DNA of 64,000 nucleotides, taken from Candidatus Adamsella avium. GTDB lineage: Bacteria; Cyanobacteriota; Vampirovibrionia; Gastranaerophilales; CAJFVJ01. The notes beneath the pieces are model-generated. The model did not search any database, was not told where the DNA came from, and saw only the letters and a program-made list of their open reading frames with translations. The stretch is from the NCBI GenBank assembly GCA_904420445.1, contig CAJFVJ010000002.1, forward strand, positions 124,001-188,000, written 5' to 3'. Made by a program: the position numbers and the translations under genes. Shown one piece after another: positions 26,435-34,683 of this stretch; position 1 is the stretch's first letter; the number at the start of each line of letters is the position of its first letter.

Positions 26435-27448
26435 ATGCCTAAATTAGATATAGCGGGATTAAAAAAAAGAATAGATTCTCTTAGAGGGGTAAAAACTCTT
26501 GTCGTCGGTGATTTGGCAATTGATGAAATGATGTACGGTGTTGCATCCCGTATATCAAGAGAAGCGCCTGTTTTGATTTTGAAACATACTGAAACAAAAG
26601 TTATTTTGGGCGGCGGAGCCAATGCAATACACAACGCAGCAACTCTTAGCGACGAGCAATGCGGAGCAATAGGTGTTTATGGAGATGATTATCATGCTCC
26701 GATTTTGCTTGATGCATTGAAGAAGGCAAATATTGATACTCAGTATATGGTTCAGGATAAGACCAGACCAACTACTACAAAGACAAGAATCTCAGGTTCT
26801 TCGACGCAGTCTGTTACCCAGCAGATTGTTCGAATAGACCGTGAGCTGAATGACCCTGTTTCAAAGGAGACAGAGGAGAAAGTTATCTCACAGATAAAGA
26901 AAGCTGTGCCGAAGTTTGATGCTGTTATTTTATCTGATTATGGTATCGGAATGATGACAGATGGTATAATCAAAGCGACAATTGATACGGCAAGAGAACA
27001 TGGCATTGTGGTTGCTGTTGATGCACAGAGTGATATGCGCCGTTTTAAAAATGCAACCGTATTGACACCAAATCAGCCTGATGCTGAGAAAGCTGTCGGA
27101 TACAAGATTGTTGATGATATAACTCTGAATCAAGCCGGTAAAGACCTGCTTGCTCAGACTAATGCAGATATGATACTGATTACAAGAGGGTCTTTTGGTA
27201 TGATGCTGTTTTTGAAAAACGGCGAAACTCACAAAATTCCGGCATTTAACAAAACTGATGTGTTTGATGTTACCGGAGCAGGCGATACCGTTGTTGCGAC
27301 GTTCACTGCTGCTCTCGCTGCAGGAGCCAGACCGGAAGAGGCCATGATTCTCGGAAATTTAGCTGCCAGCATTGTAATCAGGCACTTCGGGTGTGCAACA
27401 ACATCTCGTGAAGAATTGAAAGAACAAATTGAAGAAATAGAATTTTAG
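26435..27448 (+). CDS. hldA: D-glycero-beta-D-manno-heptose-7-phosphate kinase (HldE kinase domain)
   Basis: PfkB-type kinase matching domain I of HldE/RfaE: KTLVVGDLAIDEMMYG, SREAPVLILKHTE, LGGGANAIHNAATL, VLTPNQPDAEKAVG, and the DVTGAGDTVVATF anion hole and base. It phosphorylates heptose 7-phosphate for LPS core synthesis. The nucleotidyltransferase half is absent, as in split HldA/HldC systems. A TTG at 26423 is in frame, but the GGAGAAGG ribosome site overlaps it and points to the ATG at 26435. First gene of an LPS operon. Confidence 0.85.
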   Translation: MPKLDIAGLKKRIDSLRGVKTLVVGDLAIDEMMYGVASRISREAPVLILKHTETKVILGGGANAIHNAATLSDEQCGAIGVYGDDYHAPILLDALKKANIDTQYMVQDKTRPTTTKTRISGSSTQSVTQQIVRIDRELNDPVSKETEEKVISQIKKAVPKFDAVILSDYGIGMMTDGIIKATIDTAREHGIVVAVDAQSDMRRFKNATVLTPNQPDAEKAVGYKIVDDITLNQAGKDLLAQTNADMILITRGSFGMMLFLKNGETHKIPAFNKTDVFDVTGAGDTVVATFTAALAAGARPEEAMILGNLAASIVIRHFGCATTSREELKEQIEEIEF

Positions 27449-27466
27449 AAAAGGGTTATAAAAAAG

Positions 27467-27958
27467 ATGAGCAAGAAATTTAATTGGGTTGACTATACCG
27501 TTTTGGTTTTAATCTTTTTGCTGTTGGTCGGAGTTTTGTCTGTAAAGATGAATTTTCATAAAACTTCTGACAAGGCAATCAAGAGCGAATCAACGGTTGA
27601 GTTTGACGTAACGTTTCAATCAGTGCGTCTGACAAGTGATGAAGACCCTATTGCTGCAGAAAAAGAGGCATTTTTGACAATAAGAAATGTTCCTTATAAA
27701 AAACTTGAGATAGTGAATGTCAAGAAGACCCATTCAAAAGTCGTGATATTTGACGGAACAAAGAAGGCTGTTGCCGTTGATGACCCATCCATGCCTTATT
27801 TATACAACTATGTTGTTACAGTGAAAGATGATGCAATAATAACTGATGATGGTGCCGTAATTGGCGGAAATAAAATAAAAATAGGGCTGCCGATTATAAT
27901 GGAAGGGTTTAAATATCGAATAAACGGCGTTGTATCTGATGTTAGGGTAAAAGAATAG
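27467..27958 (+). CDS. DUF4330-like membrane-anchored protein
   Basis: The 163 residues have one N-terminal span (about 8-25, FNWVDYTVLVLIFLLLVGV) and an extracytoplasmic beta-rich domain. The pattern resembles the DUF4330 family common in Cyanobacteria and Firmicutes, but I hold this loosely. It starts 18 bases after hldA, and its stop is directly followed by the ATG of the O-antigen-ligase-like gene, so it belongs to the LPS operon. Confidence 0.6.
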   Translation: MSKKFNWVDYTVLVLIFLLLVGVLSVKMNFHKTSDKAIKSESTVEFDVTFQSVRLTSDEDPIAAEKEAFLTIRNVPYKKLEIVNVKKTHSKVVIFDGTKKAVAVDDPSMPYLYNYVVTVKDDAIITDDGAVIGGNKIKIGLPIIMEGFKYRINGVVSDVRVKE

Positions 27959-29362
27959 ATGTTTGATATACGAAAAACCGAGGCAGATATTAACGGTTGT
28001 TTTGTTATAAGACTTTTGAACAGAGGATTGGAATTTTTTCGGAAGCTTGTTCCCTGTAGTTTGAAAAACAGTTTTATTCTGTCGAATTTGGACTATTTGA
28101 TTACAGCTGTATGTTCGCTTGTGTTTATTTCCTCATTGTTTGCGTCTTCGACTGTTATCGGTATTTTTATCTGGCTGTCTTTTGCGTTGTTTTTGGTCAA
28201 AATTTTGCTCGAAGATTATCGAATAAGCGTTGATTTTACAGACGTTCTTATTCTTGTGTGGTTTTTTGCAATGTTTTTATCTACAGCGTTTGCATCTCTG
28301 TTGCCGCAGAGTTTGTGGGGGCTGAGCAAGATGGTGACGTATCTGATGTTTTATTGTGTGATGAAGCATTTGATATCGGAGGATTTTAGGCGAGGGTATT
28401 ATTTTATTTTTCTTTTGTGTGCTGTTATTTCATTTGAGTCGTTATATGTAATTCATCAGAACTTTGTTGGTGTTGAAGAAATTTCAGGGTGGCAGGATAC
28501 AAGTCATCTGAATGCTGAGCAGGTGTTGACAAGAGTTTATGGCACATTGCAGCCGTTTAATCCTAATTTGCTGGCAGGATATCTTCTTTCAGGGTTTCCG
28601 ATTCTTGCGGGCGGATTTTTTAGTTTGTTGAAAGTTAAGAGATACAGGATGTCTTTTGTTGTTTTGTTGATGCTTGTTTGCTGTGCTTTAGGTATATTAT
28701 TCAGCGGGTGCAGGGGGGCTTATGTCGGTTTATTGGTAGAGTTTGTTGTGTTGTTTGCAGTTTTTTCTTATTTTGTATGGAATGATTTTCGGGATAAAAA
28801 ATATCTCAAGAAAGTTTGGATTGCATCTGTTTTGATTAGTATTTTCGGGGTTATCTTTCTTGTTGCTTCATCTGAGGCTTTGCAGGCTCGTATTATGTCA
28901 ATTTTTGCAATGAGAGAAGATAGCAGCAATTCTTTCAGGATGAATGTTTATCAGTCGAGTTTCCGGATGTTTCTTGATAATTTCTGGGTAGGCATTGGCA
29001 TTGGCAACAAGGTTTTTCGTGAGATTTACGGGTTGTATATGCGCAGCGGCTTTGATGCTCTCGGTGCTTACAGTGTATTTTTAGAAACAGCTGTTGAAAC
29101 GGGGATTATCGGCTTAAGTACGCTGTTAGCGTTTATTGGGTTTATGATTGTATCAGCAGTGAAGAATTTGGTGGCAAAGATTGTTTCTTTTTCAGATAAA
29201 ATTCTTTTTGCTTTGATTTTGACAGGTGTAGTCGGTATGATGACTCACGGTTTTGTTGATACTATTTGGTTCCGTCCTCAGGTGCAGGTTTTGTTCTGGT
29301 TTATGAGTGCGTTATTTGTTGTTGTTATGAATAAAAATAAAGAGGGAAAAGATGTCGCATAA
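27959..29362 (+). CDS. O-antigen ligase-family protein, IctB-like
   Basis: A 467-residue membrane protein with 10-12 spans and a long extracytoplasmic loop. The segment WQDTSHLNAEQVLTRVYGTL followed by QPFNPNLLAGYLLSG resembles cyanobacterial IctB (once proposed as a bicarbonate transporter) and the Wzy_C domain family. GCRGAYVGLL and FWVGIGIGNKVFREIYGLY are typical of O-antigen ligases and polymerases. In an operon with heptose kinase and heptosyltransferase, ligation or polymerisation of surface glycan is the most natural role. It overlaps the next gene by 11 bases. Confidence 0.8.
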   Translation: MFDIRKTEADINGCFVIRLLNRGLEFFRKLVPCSLKNSFILSNLDYLITAVCSLVFISSLFASSTVIGIFIWLSFALFLVKILLEDYRISVDFTDVLILVWFFAMFLSTAFASLLPQSLWGLSKMVTYLMFYCVMKHLISEDFRRGYYFIFLLCAVISFESLYVIHQNFVGVEEISGWQDTSHLNAEQVLTRVYGTLQPFNPNLLAGYLLSGFPILAGGFFSLLKVKRYRMSFVVLLMLVCCALGILFSGCRGAYVGLLVEFVVLFAVFSYFVWNDFRDKKYLKKVWIASVLISIFGVIFLVASSEALQARIMSIFAMREDSSNSFRMNVYQSSFRMFLDNFWVGIGIGNKVFREIYGLYMRSGFDALGAYSVFLETAVETGIIGLSTLLAFIGFMIVSAVKNLVAKIVSFSDKILFALILTGVVGMMTHGFVDTIWFRPQVQVLFWFMSALFVVVMNKNKEGKDVA

Positions 29363-30374
29363 AAACATTTTGTTGATGAATTTTGGTGGTTTGGGAGATG
29401 AAATACTTTTTTTGCCTGTTATTGATTCTCTAAAAACTCTTTATCCTGAGTCATCCATCTCTCTTGTCCTTGAACCGAGGAGTGCAGGGATAAAAAATCT
29501 TACGCCTTTTATTGATGAGGTTATTCCATGTGATATAAAAAACAAAAATAAATATACCGAGCTTTTGAAGCTTATATTTGATGTTAGGAGAAAACATTTT
29601 GATATAGCTTTATCATCAGGGGCGTCGCCGTTTATTTCGGTTATTTTGTTTTTGATGGGTATAAAACATCGTATCGGATATGAATGCGGTTTTATGAGCC
29701 GTCTGCTGCTCTCTAAGGCTATAAAATTGAATAAGAAACAATACGCTGCGAGAATGTATCATGATCTGGTCAGAGGACTTGATGATGGTGCAGAGTTTAA
29801 TCTTCCGACTATTGAACTTGCGCACTCCGATTTGTACTCGGTCGGAAATCTTTTTGAAGAGAATGGAAAGAAGAATGTTCTCATTCATCCGGGTGTCAGT
29901 TTGATGAGTGTCAAAAAGAAGATAATCAAAAGTTTTTCTGCTGAAAAATGGTGTGAAATTATAGAAAAACTCAAAGACTGCGGGTTTAATGTTTATCTCG
30001 CAGGAGGTCCTGATGATAAGGAGATTATTGATAAGATTTCTTCTAAAGTAAGCTGTTTTAACTTATTCGGGAAGACAAAGAATCTTATTGAGCTTGCTGC
30101 GTTGATGAAGCTCTCAGATGCTGTTGTTTGTGTTGATTCTGCTCCTATGCACATAGGTGTTTGCGTGAGGGCAAAGTTATGCGCTATTTTTGCAGGAACT
30201 GATGAAAAGAAGCTTATTGCTGAAGATAATAACTTCAAAGTTGTGGTTAATTCTTCAATTGATTGCCGTCCATGCCTGTGGGATAAACGAAGCTGCTCTT
30301 GCGAAGAGTTGAAATGTCTTGATATCAACACAGATAAAATAGTTGAAACAGTGAAAGAACTTACATGTGCTTGA
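29352..30374 (+). CDS. GT9 heptosyltransferase (LPS core)
   Basis: The 340-residue enzyme has the GT9 plan: LLMNFGGLGDEILFLPVIDS at the N-terminus (donor-domain Asp), IGYECGF, NVLIHPGVSLMSVKKK, YLAGGPDDKEIIDK, and AVVCVDSAPMHIGVCVRAKL near residue 250-275. It transfers heptose from ADP-heptose to the LPS inner core at the cytoplasmic membrane. A C-terminal Cys cluster (SIDCRPCLWDKRSCSCEELK) recalls the disulfide-rich end of several GT9 enzymes. The 3' end overlaps the convergent DUF212 gene by 14 bases. Confidence 0.88.
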   Translation: MSHKNILLMNFGGLGDEILFLPVIDSLKTLYPESSISLVLEPRSAGIKNLTPFIDEVIPCDIKNKNKYTELLKLIFDVRRKHFDIALSSGASPFISVILFLMGIKHRIGYECGFMSRLLLSKAIKLNKKQYAARMYHDLVRGLDDGAEFNLPTIELAHSDLYSVGNLFEENGKKNVLIHPGVSLMSVKKKIIKSFSAEKWCEIIEKLKDCGFNVYLAGGPDDKEIIDKISSKVSCFNLFGKTKNLIELAALMKLSDAVVCVDSAPMHIGVCVRAKLCAIFAGTDEKKLIAEDNNFKVVVNSSIDCRPCLWDKRSCSCEELKCLDINTDKIVETVKELTCA

Positions 30375-30816
30375 TGAGGTAGTAGTGGAAGTATAAACCT
30401 ATTGCTATCCCGAGCATTGCGCCTGCAAAAACTTCTTTTGGCGTGTGTCCGAGGAGTTCTTTCAGTTTGGTGATTGTATGCCCTTTATTTTCGTAGATAT
30501 CTTCAACAAGTTTGTTGAGAGTTGCAGCCATTCTGCCAGCAGCAAGACGGACACCCGCTGCATCATACATAACAACGAGAGAGAACGCAAGCGAAACAGA
30601 AAAAAGCGGACTCCACCAGCCTTCAACAAGTCCTACGGAGGTGGTTAAAGCAGAAACCATTGCGCTATGGCTGCTTGGCATACCCCCTGTCGTTGACAGG
30701 ATTTTAAAATTGATGTGTCTGTTTTTGATTAAATACACAATAAACTTCAAAATTTGAGCGATAAATGCCCCCAAAAGACCTGATAATGCTATTTCTGCTC
30801 CCGTATCCAAAATCAT
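30361..30816 (-). CDS. DUF212 (YuiD-type) membrane protein
   Basis: A 151-residue protein of the divergent PAP2/DUF212 family. FKILSTTGGMPSSHSAMVSA carries the SxxxxxxPSxHS-type motif, then VMYDAAGVRLAAGRMA and ELLGHTPKEVFAGAMLGI. These proteins resemble vanadium haloperoxidases and PAP2 phosphatases, with undefined substrates, perhaps lipid phosphates. It is one base from the polyprenyl synthase on the same strand, which suggests a link to isoprenoid phosphates. Confidence 0.9.
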   Translation of the reverse strand: MILDTGAEIALSGLLGAFIAQILKFIVYLIKNRHINFKILSTTGGMPSSHSAMVSALTTSVGLVEGWWSPLFSVSLAFSLVVMYDAAGVRLAAGRMAATLNKLVEDIYENKGHTITKLKELLGHTPKEVFAGAMLGIAIGLYFHYYLIKHM

Positions 30817-30817
30817 T

Positions 30818-31705
30818 TTATCTGTTCTTCTCTATTCTTGTTCTTATTATATTCAGTATACCTTCTAAAATTAAACTATCAAAATTGTTTACATTTAGTA
30901 TCTCCGATGCTTCATCACACAGTTCGAGAGTGCGTTTTTTTGACTCTTCAATGCCATAGATATGCGGATAAGTCTTTTTACCGCTGAGAATGTCTTTCCC
31001 AGGGGTTTTCCCTATTTCCTCTTTTGTTGCGATGATGTCTAGAATATCATCGGATATCTGGAATGCAAGACCCATTTTTTGAGCATAAACTAAGAAAGCT
31101 TTTGTTTGTTCAGGTGTTGCATTTCCGCAGATAGCACCTGCATAAACAGCGAACTCAAAGAGTCTTGCAGTTTTGTGTTCATGGATGTAATTGAGCTCGT
31201 CAGTGTTTATTTCAGTTTCTTCTGCTTCGATGTCTGCGACCTGTCCTCCTACAAGCCCGAAGGCTCCTGCTGTTTGCACGTATTTATGGACAATGGCAAG
31301 GCGGTCTATGTCTTGAGGTGTGTTCTCGATTATTATCTGCGGACCATAGCTCAAGAGAGCATCTCCTGCAAGTACTGCAACTGCTTCTCCAAAAACTTTG
31401 TGGTTTGAGAGCTGACCACGTCTGTAGTCATCATTATCCATGCAGGGCAGATCGTCATGAATAAGGCTTTGAGAGTGAAGCATTTCTATTGCGCAGGCTG
31501 ATGGCATAGCCGGTTCATAAGAACCTGAGCACAATCTGCAGCATTCAAGAGCCATCACCGGACGTAGCAGCTTGCTTTTTGCCGATACAGTATAATACAT
31601 TGATTTCCAGAGATTTTCAGGTTTTCTTACGGATAAATATTTTTTGAGATTTTGTCTGATGTCCTGTTTGTAGTTTTCAAAAACTTGTTCAAATTCTTTA
31701 TTCAT
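30818..31705 (-). CDS. Polyprenyl (farnesyl/geranylgeranyl) diphosphate synthase
   Basis: trans-Prenyltransferase of about 295 residues. The first Asp-rich motif is LIHDDLPCMDNDDYRRG, the second FQISDDILDI, with KTARLFEFAVYAG between them. The small residues before the first motif (CAIEMLHSQS) and the two-residue insert (DDLPCMD) are typical of bacterial IspA/CrtE. Chain length cannot be decided. An upstream ATG at 31729 is in frame, but the ATG at 31705 overlaps the rsgA stop in a coupled ATGAATAA arrangement. Confidence 0.9.
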   Translation of the reverse strand: MNKEFEQVFENYKQDIRQNLKKYLSVRKPENLWKSMYYTVSAKSKLLRPVMALECCRLCSGSYEPAMPSACAIEMLHSQSLIHDDLPCMDNDDYRRGQLSNHKVFGEAVAVLAGDALLSYGPQIIIENTPQDIDRLAIVHKYVQTAGAFGLVGGQVADIEAEETEINTDELNYIHEHKTARLFEFAVYAGAICGNATPEQTKAFLVYAQKMGLAFQISDDILDIIATKEEIGKTPGKDILSGKKTYPHIYGIEESKKRTLELCDEASEILNVNNFDSLILEGILNIIRTRIEKNR

Positions 31706-32744
31706 GTTCGTCATCTTCCATATGCTCATAAACCAGATTTTGTTTGTTAAACCTTCTTGATTTTTCCCGTTTTTTTATGCCTAGTTTGGCTATTTCTATT
31801 TTTTTCTGAGATTTATCAATGGTTTTTGTTGTTGTTTCTTTTTTGTTTCCCTCTTTTGAGAGTTTTTCTTTGTATTTGAGCGCTTCTTCGACAAAAGTTT
31901 TGTAACTTTCATATCTTGATGGAGCGATTTTGTCGAGGTTGTTTTTTACATGACATCCGTCTTCTTCGAGGTGCAGACAATTATTGTACCTGCAAAAAGA
32001 ACTGAATTCAAGTATATCAGGGAACAAATTTGTTATATCTTTTGGAAGGAGGCAGTCAAATTTGAGAAGGCTAAAACCCGGAGTATCAGCAATTGAGGCG
32101 TTGTTTTTACCGAGATTTATTTCGAGAATTTCGCTGTGTCGTGTTGTGTGAGTGCCTCTTGTTGTTTTTGCGCTGACAGATTTTACTCTCAGGTGTAAAT
32201 CCGGGGATAGGGCATTGAGCAGGCTTGATTTGCCGACGCCTGATTGCCCGCAGAAAACAGAAAATTTATTTTTGAGAATATTTTTGAGGGCATCAAGATT
32301 GTCTTTTGTTTTGGCAGAAACTTCAATAACTTTATAATTCAGCGACTCGTAGAGCTTTTTAATATCTGAGAGTTTTTTGCTATCAGGAGATAAGTCTGTT
32401 TTGTTGATGCAGATTGTCGCATTGATATTGTGCAGTTTTGCAAAAGCGAGGTATCTGTCAAGCTGGGTGTAGTCAAAGTCTGGTTCTTTAATTGCAGAGA
32501 TAATGATTATCTGGTCGAGGTTTGCGACTGCGGGACGGGGGATGAAGTTTTTTCTTTTTTCGATATCAAATATAATCCCATGCAGAGATTGCTCGTTTGT
32601 TATTTCAAATTTGACAAAATCTCCGATAAAGATTTCTTTGTTTGATTTTTTCAAAATTTCTCTGATTTTGCATTCATATATTCTGCCAGAGAATTTGACA
32701 TAGTAGAAATCAGAATGAATTTTTGTTACTTGAGCGATATTCAA
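31698..32744 (-). CDS. rsgA: Ribosome small-subunit GTPase RsgA
   Basis: Circularly permuted GTPase that matures 30S subunits. An N-terminal OB domain (1-70) is followed by G4 NKTD (114-117), G1 GQSGVGKS (166-173) and G3 DTPG (220-223), then a zinc knuckle with C251, C256, H258 and C264. The order G4-G1-G3 defines the family. An unusual C-terminal extension of about 50 residues is rich in Lys, Thr and Glu, beyond the normal end. It heads the rsgA-polyprenyl synthase-DUF212 unit. Confidence 0.94.
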   Translation of the reverse strand: MNIAQVTKIHSDFYYVKFSGRIYECKIREILKKSNKEIFIGDFVKFEITNEQSLHGIIFDIEKRKNFIPRPAVANLDQIIIISAIKEPDFDYTQLDRYLAFAKLHNINATICINKTDLSPDSKKLSDIKKLYESLNYKVIEVSAKTKDNLDALKNILKNKFSVFCGQSGVGKSSLLNALSPDLHLRVKSVSAKTTRGTHTTRHSEILEINLGKNNASIADTPGFSLLKFDCLLPKDITNLFPDILEFSSFCRYNNCLHLEEDGCHVKNNLDKIAPSRYESYKTFVEEALKYKEKLSKEGNKKETTTKTIDKSQKKIEIAKLGIKKREKSRRFNKQNLVYEHMEDDEHE

Positions 32745-32881
32745 AAGAGCGTCCTTTTCTTTTATTTTTTATTATGATAGCCAAATTCAGAGTAAAGGGC
32801 AATATTAAAAACTTGTTCTTTTCTCTTGAGCGGTTATACTATTAGTAAATAAATGGTTAATTTAAGACAGGAGTTTCAGTC

Positions 32882-33718
32882 GTGGGTTATAAGATTTTAT
32901 ACAAAAAAGAAGTTTGTCCGAATCAGTTTGAAATCAGAATTGATGCGCCTTATATTACAAGAAATGCGAAGGCAGGGCAGTTTATTATATTGAGAGTCAA
33001 TGAGGAAGGTGAGAGAATTCCTCTGACAATTGCCGATGTAAACAAAGAGAAAAACGAGCTGACGATTGTTTTTATGGCTGTAGGTTATACCACAAAGCAG
33101 CTTGAAAAATTGAATGTCGGTGATGAAATTGAAGATATTGTAGGACCTTTAGGAGTACCTACTCATGTTGAAAAACTCGGTACGGTTGTTTGTGTTGCCG
33201 GAGGATATGGCGCTGCTCCGTGTTATTTGATGGCGAAGGCCTATAAAGAAGCAGGAAATAAGGTTTATATGATTATGGGTGCAAGAAATAAGGATCTTAT
33301 TTTCTGGGAAGAGAAGATGGAAAGCGCTTGTGATAAGGTATTTATTACGACAAATGACGGTTCTTTAGGTCGTGAAGGATTTGTTACTCAGGTTCTTGAT
33401 GAATTGATTAAGGAAGAAAAAATAAATCAGGTTATTGCCGTTGGACCTATGCCTATGATGAAGGCAGTTGCAGATATGACAAGACCTTATAACATTTCAA
33501 CAATAGTAAGTATGAATCCCATTATGGTTGATGGTACCGGCATGTGCGGTGCTTGTCGTGTTACAGTCGGCGGTGAGGTTAAGTTTGCCTGCGTAGACGG
33601 TCCTGATTTTGACGGGCACAAAGTCGATTTTGATGAAGTTATTAACAGACTTAAGATTTATAAAGATCAGGAAAGAAAAAGAGATGAAAACTGCAATTTG
33701 ATGAAAGCAGGCAAGTAG
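32882..33718 (+). CDS. NfnA-like FAD/NAD-binding, [2Fe-2S] subunit (sulfide/dihydroorotate dehydrogenase-like)
   Basis: The 278 residues fit ferredoxin-NADP reductase subunit alpha (NfnA/SudB): an N-terminal FAD domain with GQFIILRVNEEGERIPLTIAD-like sequence (FIILRVNEEGERIPLTIAD), an NAD domain with VCVAGGYGAAPCYLMAKA, and a C-terminal 2Fe-2S motif DGTGMCGACRVTVGGE ending in FACVDGPDFD. NfnA normally pairs with a GltD-like large subunit, but none is adjacent. GTG start, AGGAG eight bases upstream. Single-gene unit ending at a strong terminator. Confidence 0.85.
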   Translation: MGYKILYKKEVCPNQFEIRIDAPYITRNAKAGQFIILRVNEEGERIPLTIADVNKEKNELTIVFMAVGYTTKQLEKLNVGDEIEDIVGPLGVPTHVEKLGTVVCVAGGYGAAPCYLMAKAYKEAGNKVYMIMGARNKDLIFWEEKMESACDKVFITTNDGSLGREGFVTQVLDELIKEEKINQVIAVGPMPMMKAVADMTRPYNISTIVSMNPIMVDGTGMCGACRVTVGGEVKFACVDGPDFDGHKVDFDEVINRLKIYKDQERKRDENCNLMKAGK

Positions 33719-33740
33719 TTTCGATTGTTTTTCAGCAAAA

Positions 33741-33771
33741 AGCGTTGGATTATCTAATCCGGCGCTTTTTT
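33741..33771 (+). terminator. Terminator after the NfnA-like gene
   Basis: AGCGTTGGATT pairs with AATCCGGCGCT (two G-T pairs) around a 4-base loop and is followed by six T residues. Confidence 0.85.
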
Positions 33772-33788
33772 AGAAGAGGTGTTTTTTT

Positions 33789-34295
33789 ATGTTCCGTGAT
33801 ATGAGAAGAAAAAATCAGCAAATGTCTGAGGAAGAAGCCATAAACATTTTGACCAGTTTATCTTATGGTGTTCTCGGGCTTGTTGGTGATGGAGGATATC
33901 CTTATACCGTACCGTTGAATTATGTTTTTTGCGATGGGAAGCTTTATTTCCACTGTGCATCAGAAGGGCACAAGATTGACTCTGTGAAGAACGATGATAG
34001 AGCGTCTTTTTGTGTTGTTGCAAAAGATGACGTTGTTCCTTCAATGCTTGCTACTGATTTTTGCAGTGTTATTCTTTTCGGCAGAATTGGTTTTGTTTCA
34101 GGTGACGATGAAAAACGCCGCATTCTTGAAAAATTTGTTGAGAAATTTGCTCCCGATTTTTCCGAATATGGTTATGCCGAGATAGAAAAATTGTTGGATA
34201 GAGTTTGTATTCTTGAATTTTGTATCGAACATATAAGCGGCAAAACGGCGCTAAAAAGTGTTCAGGAAGCAAATAGAAAGACCGGGACCATTTAA
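33789..34295 (+). CDS. Pyridoxamine-phosphate-oxidase-fold protein, Nim-like
   Basis: The 168-residue FMN-binding split-barrel protein resembles the NimA/PNPOx-like family: SYGVLGLVGDGGYPYTVPLN, YFHCASEGHKIDSVKNDDRA, and FGRIGFVSGDDEKRRILE. Members bind FMN or heme, and some reduce nitroimidazoles. The role here is unknown. The ATG at 33789 lies after AAGAGG. The TAA is in the loop of its terminator. Confidence 0.82.
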   Translation: MFRDMRRKNQQMSEEEAINILTSLSYGVLGLVGDGGYPYTVPLNYVFCDGKLYFHCASEGHKIDSVKNDDRASFCVVAKDDVVPSMLATDFCSVILFGRIGFVSGDDEKRRILEKFVEKFAPDFSEYGYAEIEKLLDRVCILEFCIEHISGKTALKSVQEANRKTGTI

Positions 34296-34313
34296 CCGAC
34301 CCGGTCTTTGTTT
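34277..34313 (+). terminator. Terminator of the Nim-like gene
   Basis: AAAGACCGGG (34277-34286) pairs perfectly with CCCGGTCTTT (34300-34309), followed by GTTTT. The stop codon is inside the loop. Confidence 0.8.
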
Positions 34314-34321
34314 TATTAAAA

Positions 34322-34343
34322 CCGCTTATGATAAAGCAAGCGG
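34322..34343 (-). terminator. Probable terminator of the 47-residue ORF
   Basis: CCGCTT and AAGCGG form a 6-bp stem with a 10-base loop. On the minus strand it is followed by TTTTAAT. It lies 28 bases beyond the small gene's stop. Confidence 0.5.
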
Positions 34344-34370
34344 GTGCTCTATTCCTCCCCCAACCTCCTC

Positions 34371-34514
34371 TTATCTTGTTATCTCTAAAAACCTCTTTTG
34401 CGGATAATAGATATAGTTTTTGATTATATTATTCATCCTGTCTTCGCAAAAATTGTAGGAAACAGGCTGAGGCTCATACTCAACAAATATTAATAAGTCT
34501 AATAAGTTGTTCAT
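34371..34514 (-). CDS. 47-residue hypothetical protein
   Basis: A small gene starting at the ATG at 34514, eight bases after GGAGAG. The product starts MNNLLDLLIFVEYEPQPVSY and continues with a Tyr/Asn/Ile-rich basic half. No family recognised. Downstream of lptF on the same strand and separated from it by about 170 bases with alternative hairpins (34563-34601), so it is probably a separate or attenuated unit. Ribosome site and terminator together support a real gene. Confidence 0.5.
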   Translation of the reverse strand: MNNLLDLLIFVEYEPQPVSYNFCEDRMNNIIKNYIYYPQKRFLEITR

Positions 34515-34683
34515 AGTCTTAACTCTCCTTTTATAAGCATTTATGCAGATATTATGCACTCTACAGGTTAGCTTATTTCATTGAGATTTGCCTCAACCTG
34601 TTATTTATATTTTTACTTTTTTTATATAAACAATCATCCTCCCATAGGTCACTGTTGCAAAGTGAAATTCTAGACCATATGGA

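Noticed and set aside
27959-29362. Calling the IctB-like gene a bicarbonate transporter
   Set aside because: The family is now better viewed as Wzy_C/O-antigen ligase-like, and the surrounding genes make LPS core.
34605-34637. Ten-codon leader ORF after GGGAGG between lptF and the 47-residue gene
   Set aside because: The GGGAGG directly abuts the ATG, leaving no spacing for initiation, and nothing shows codon conservation.
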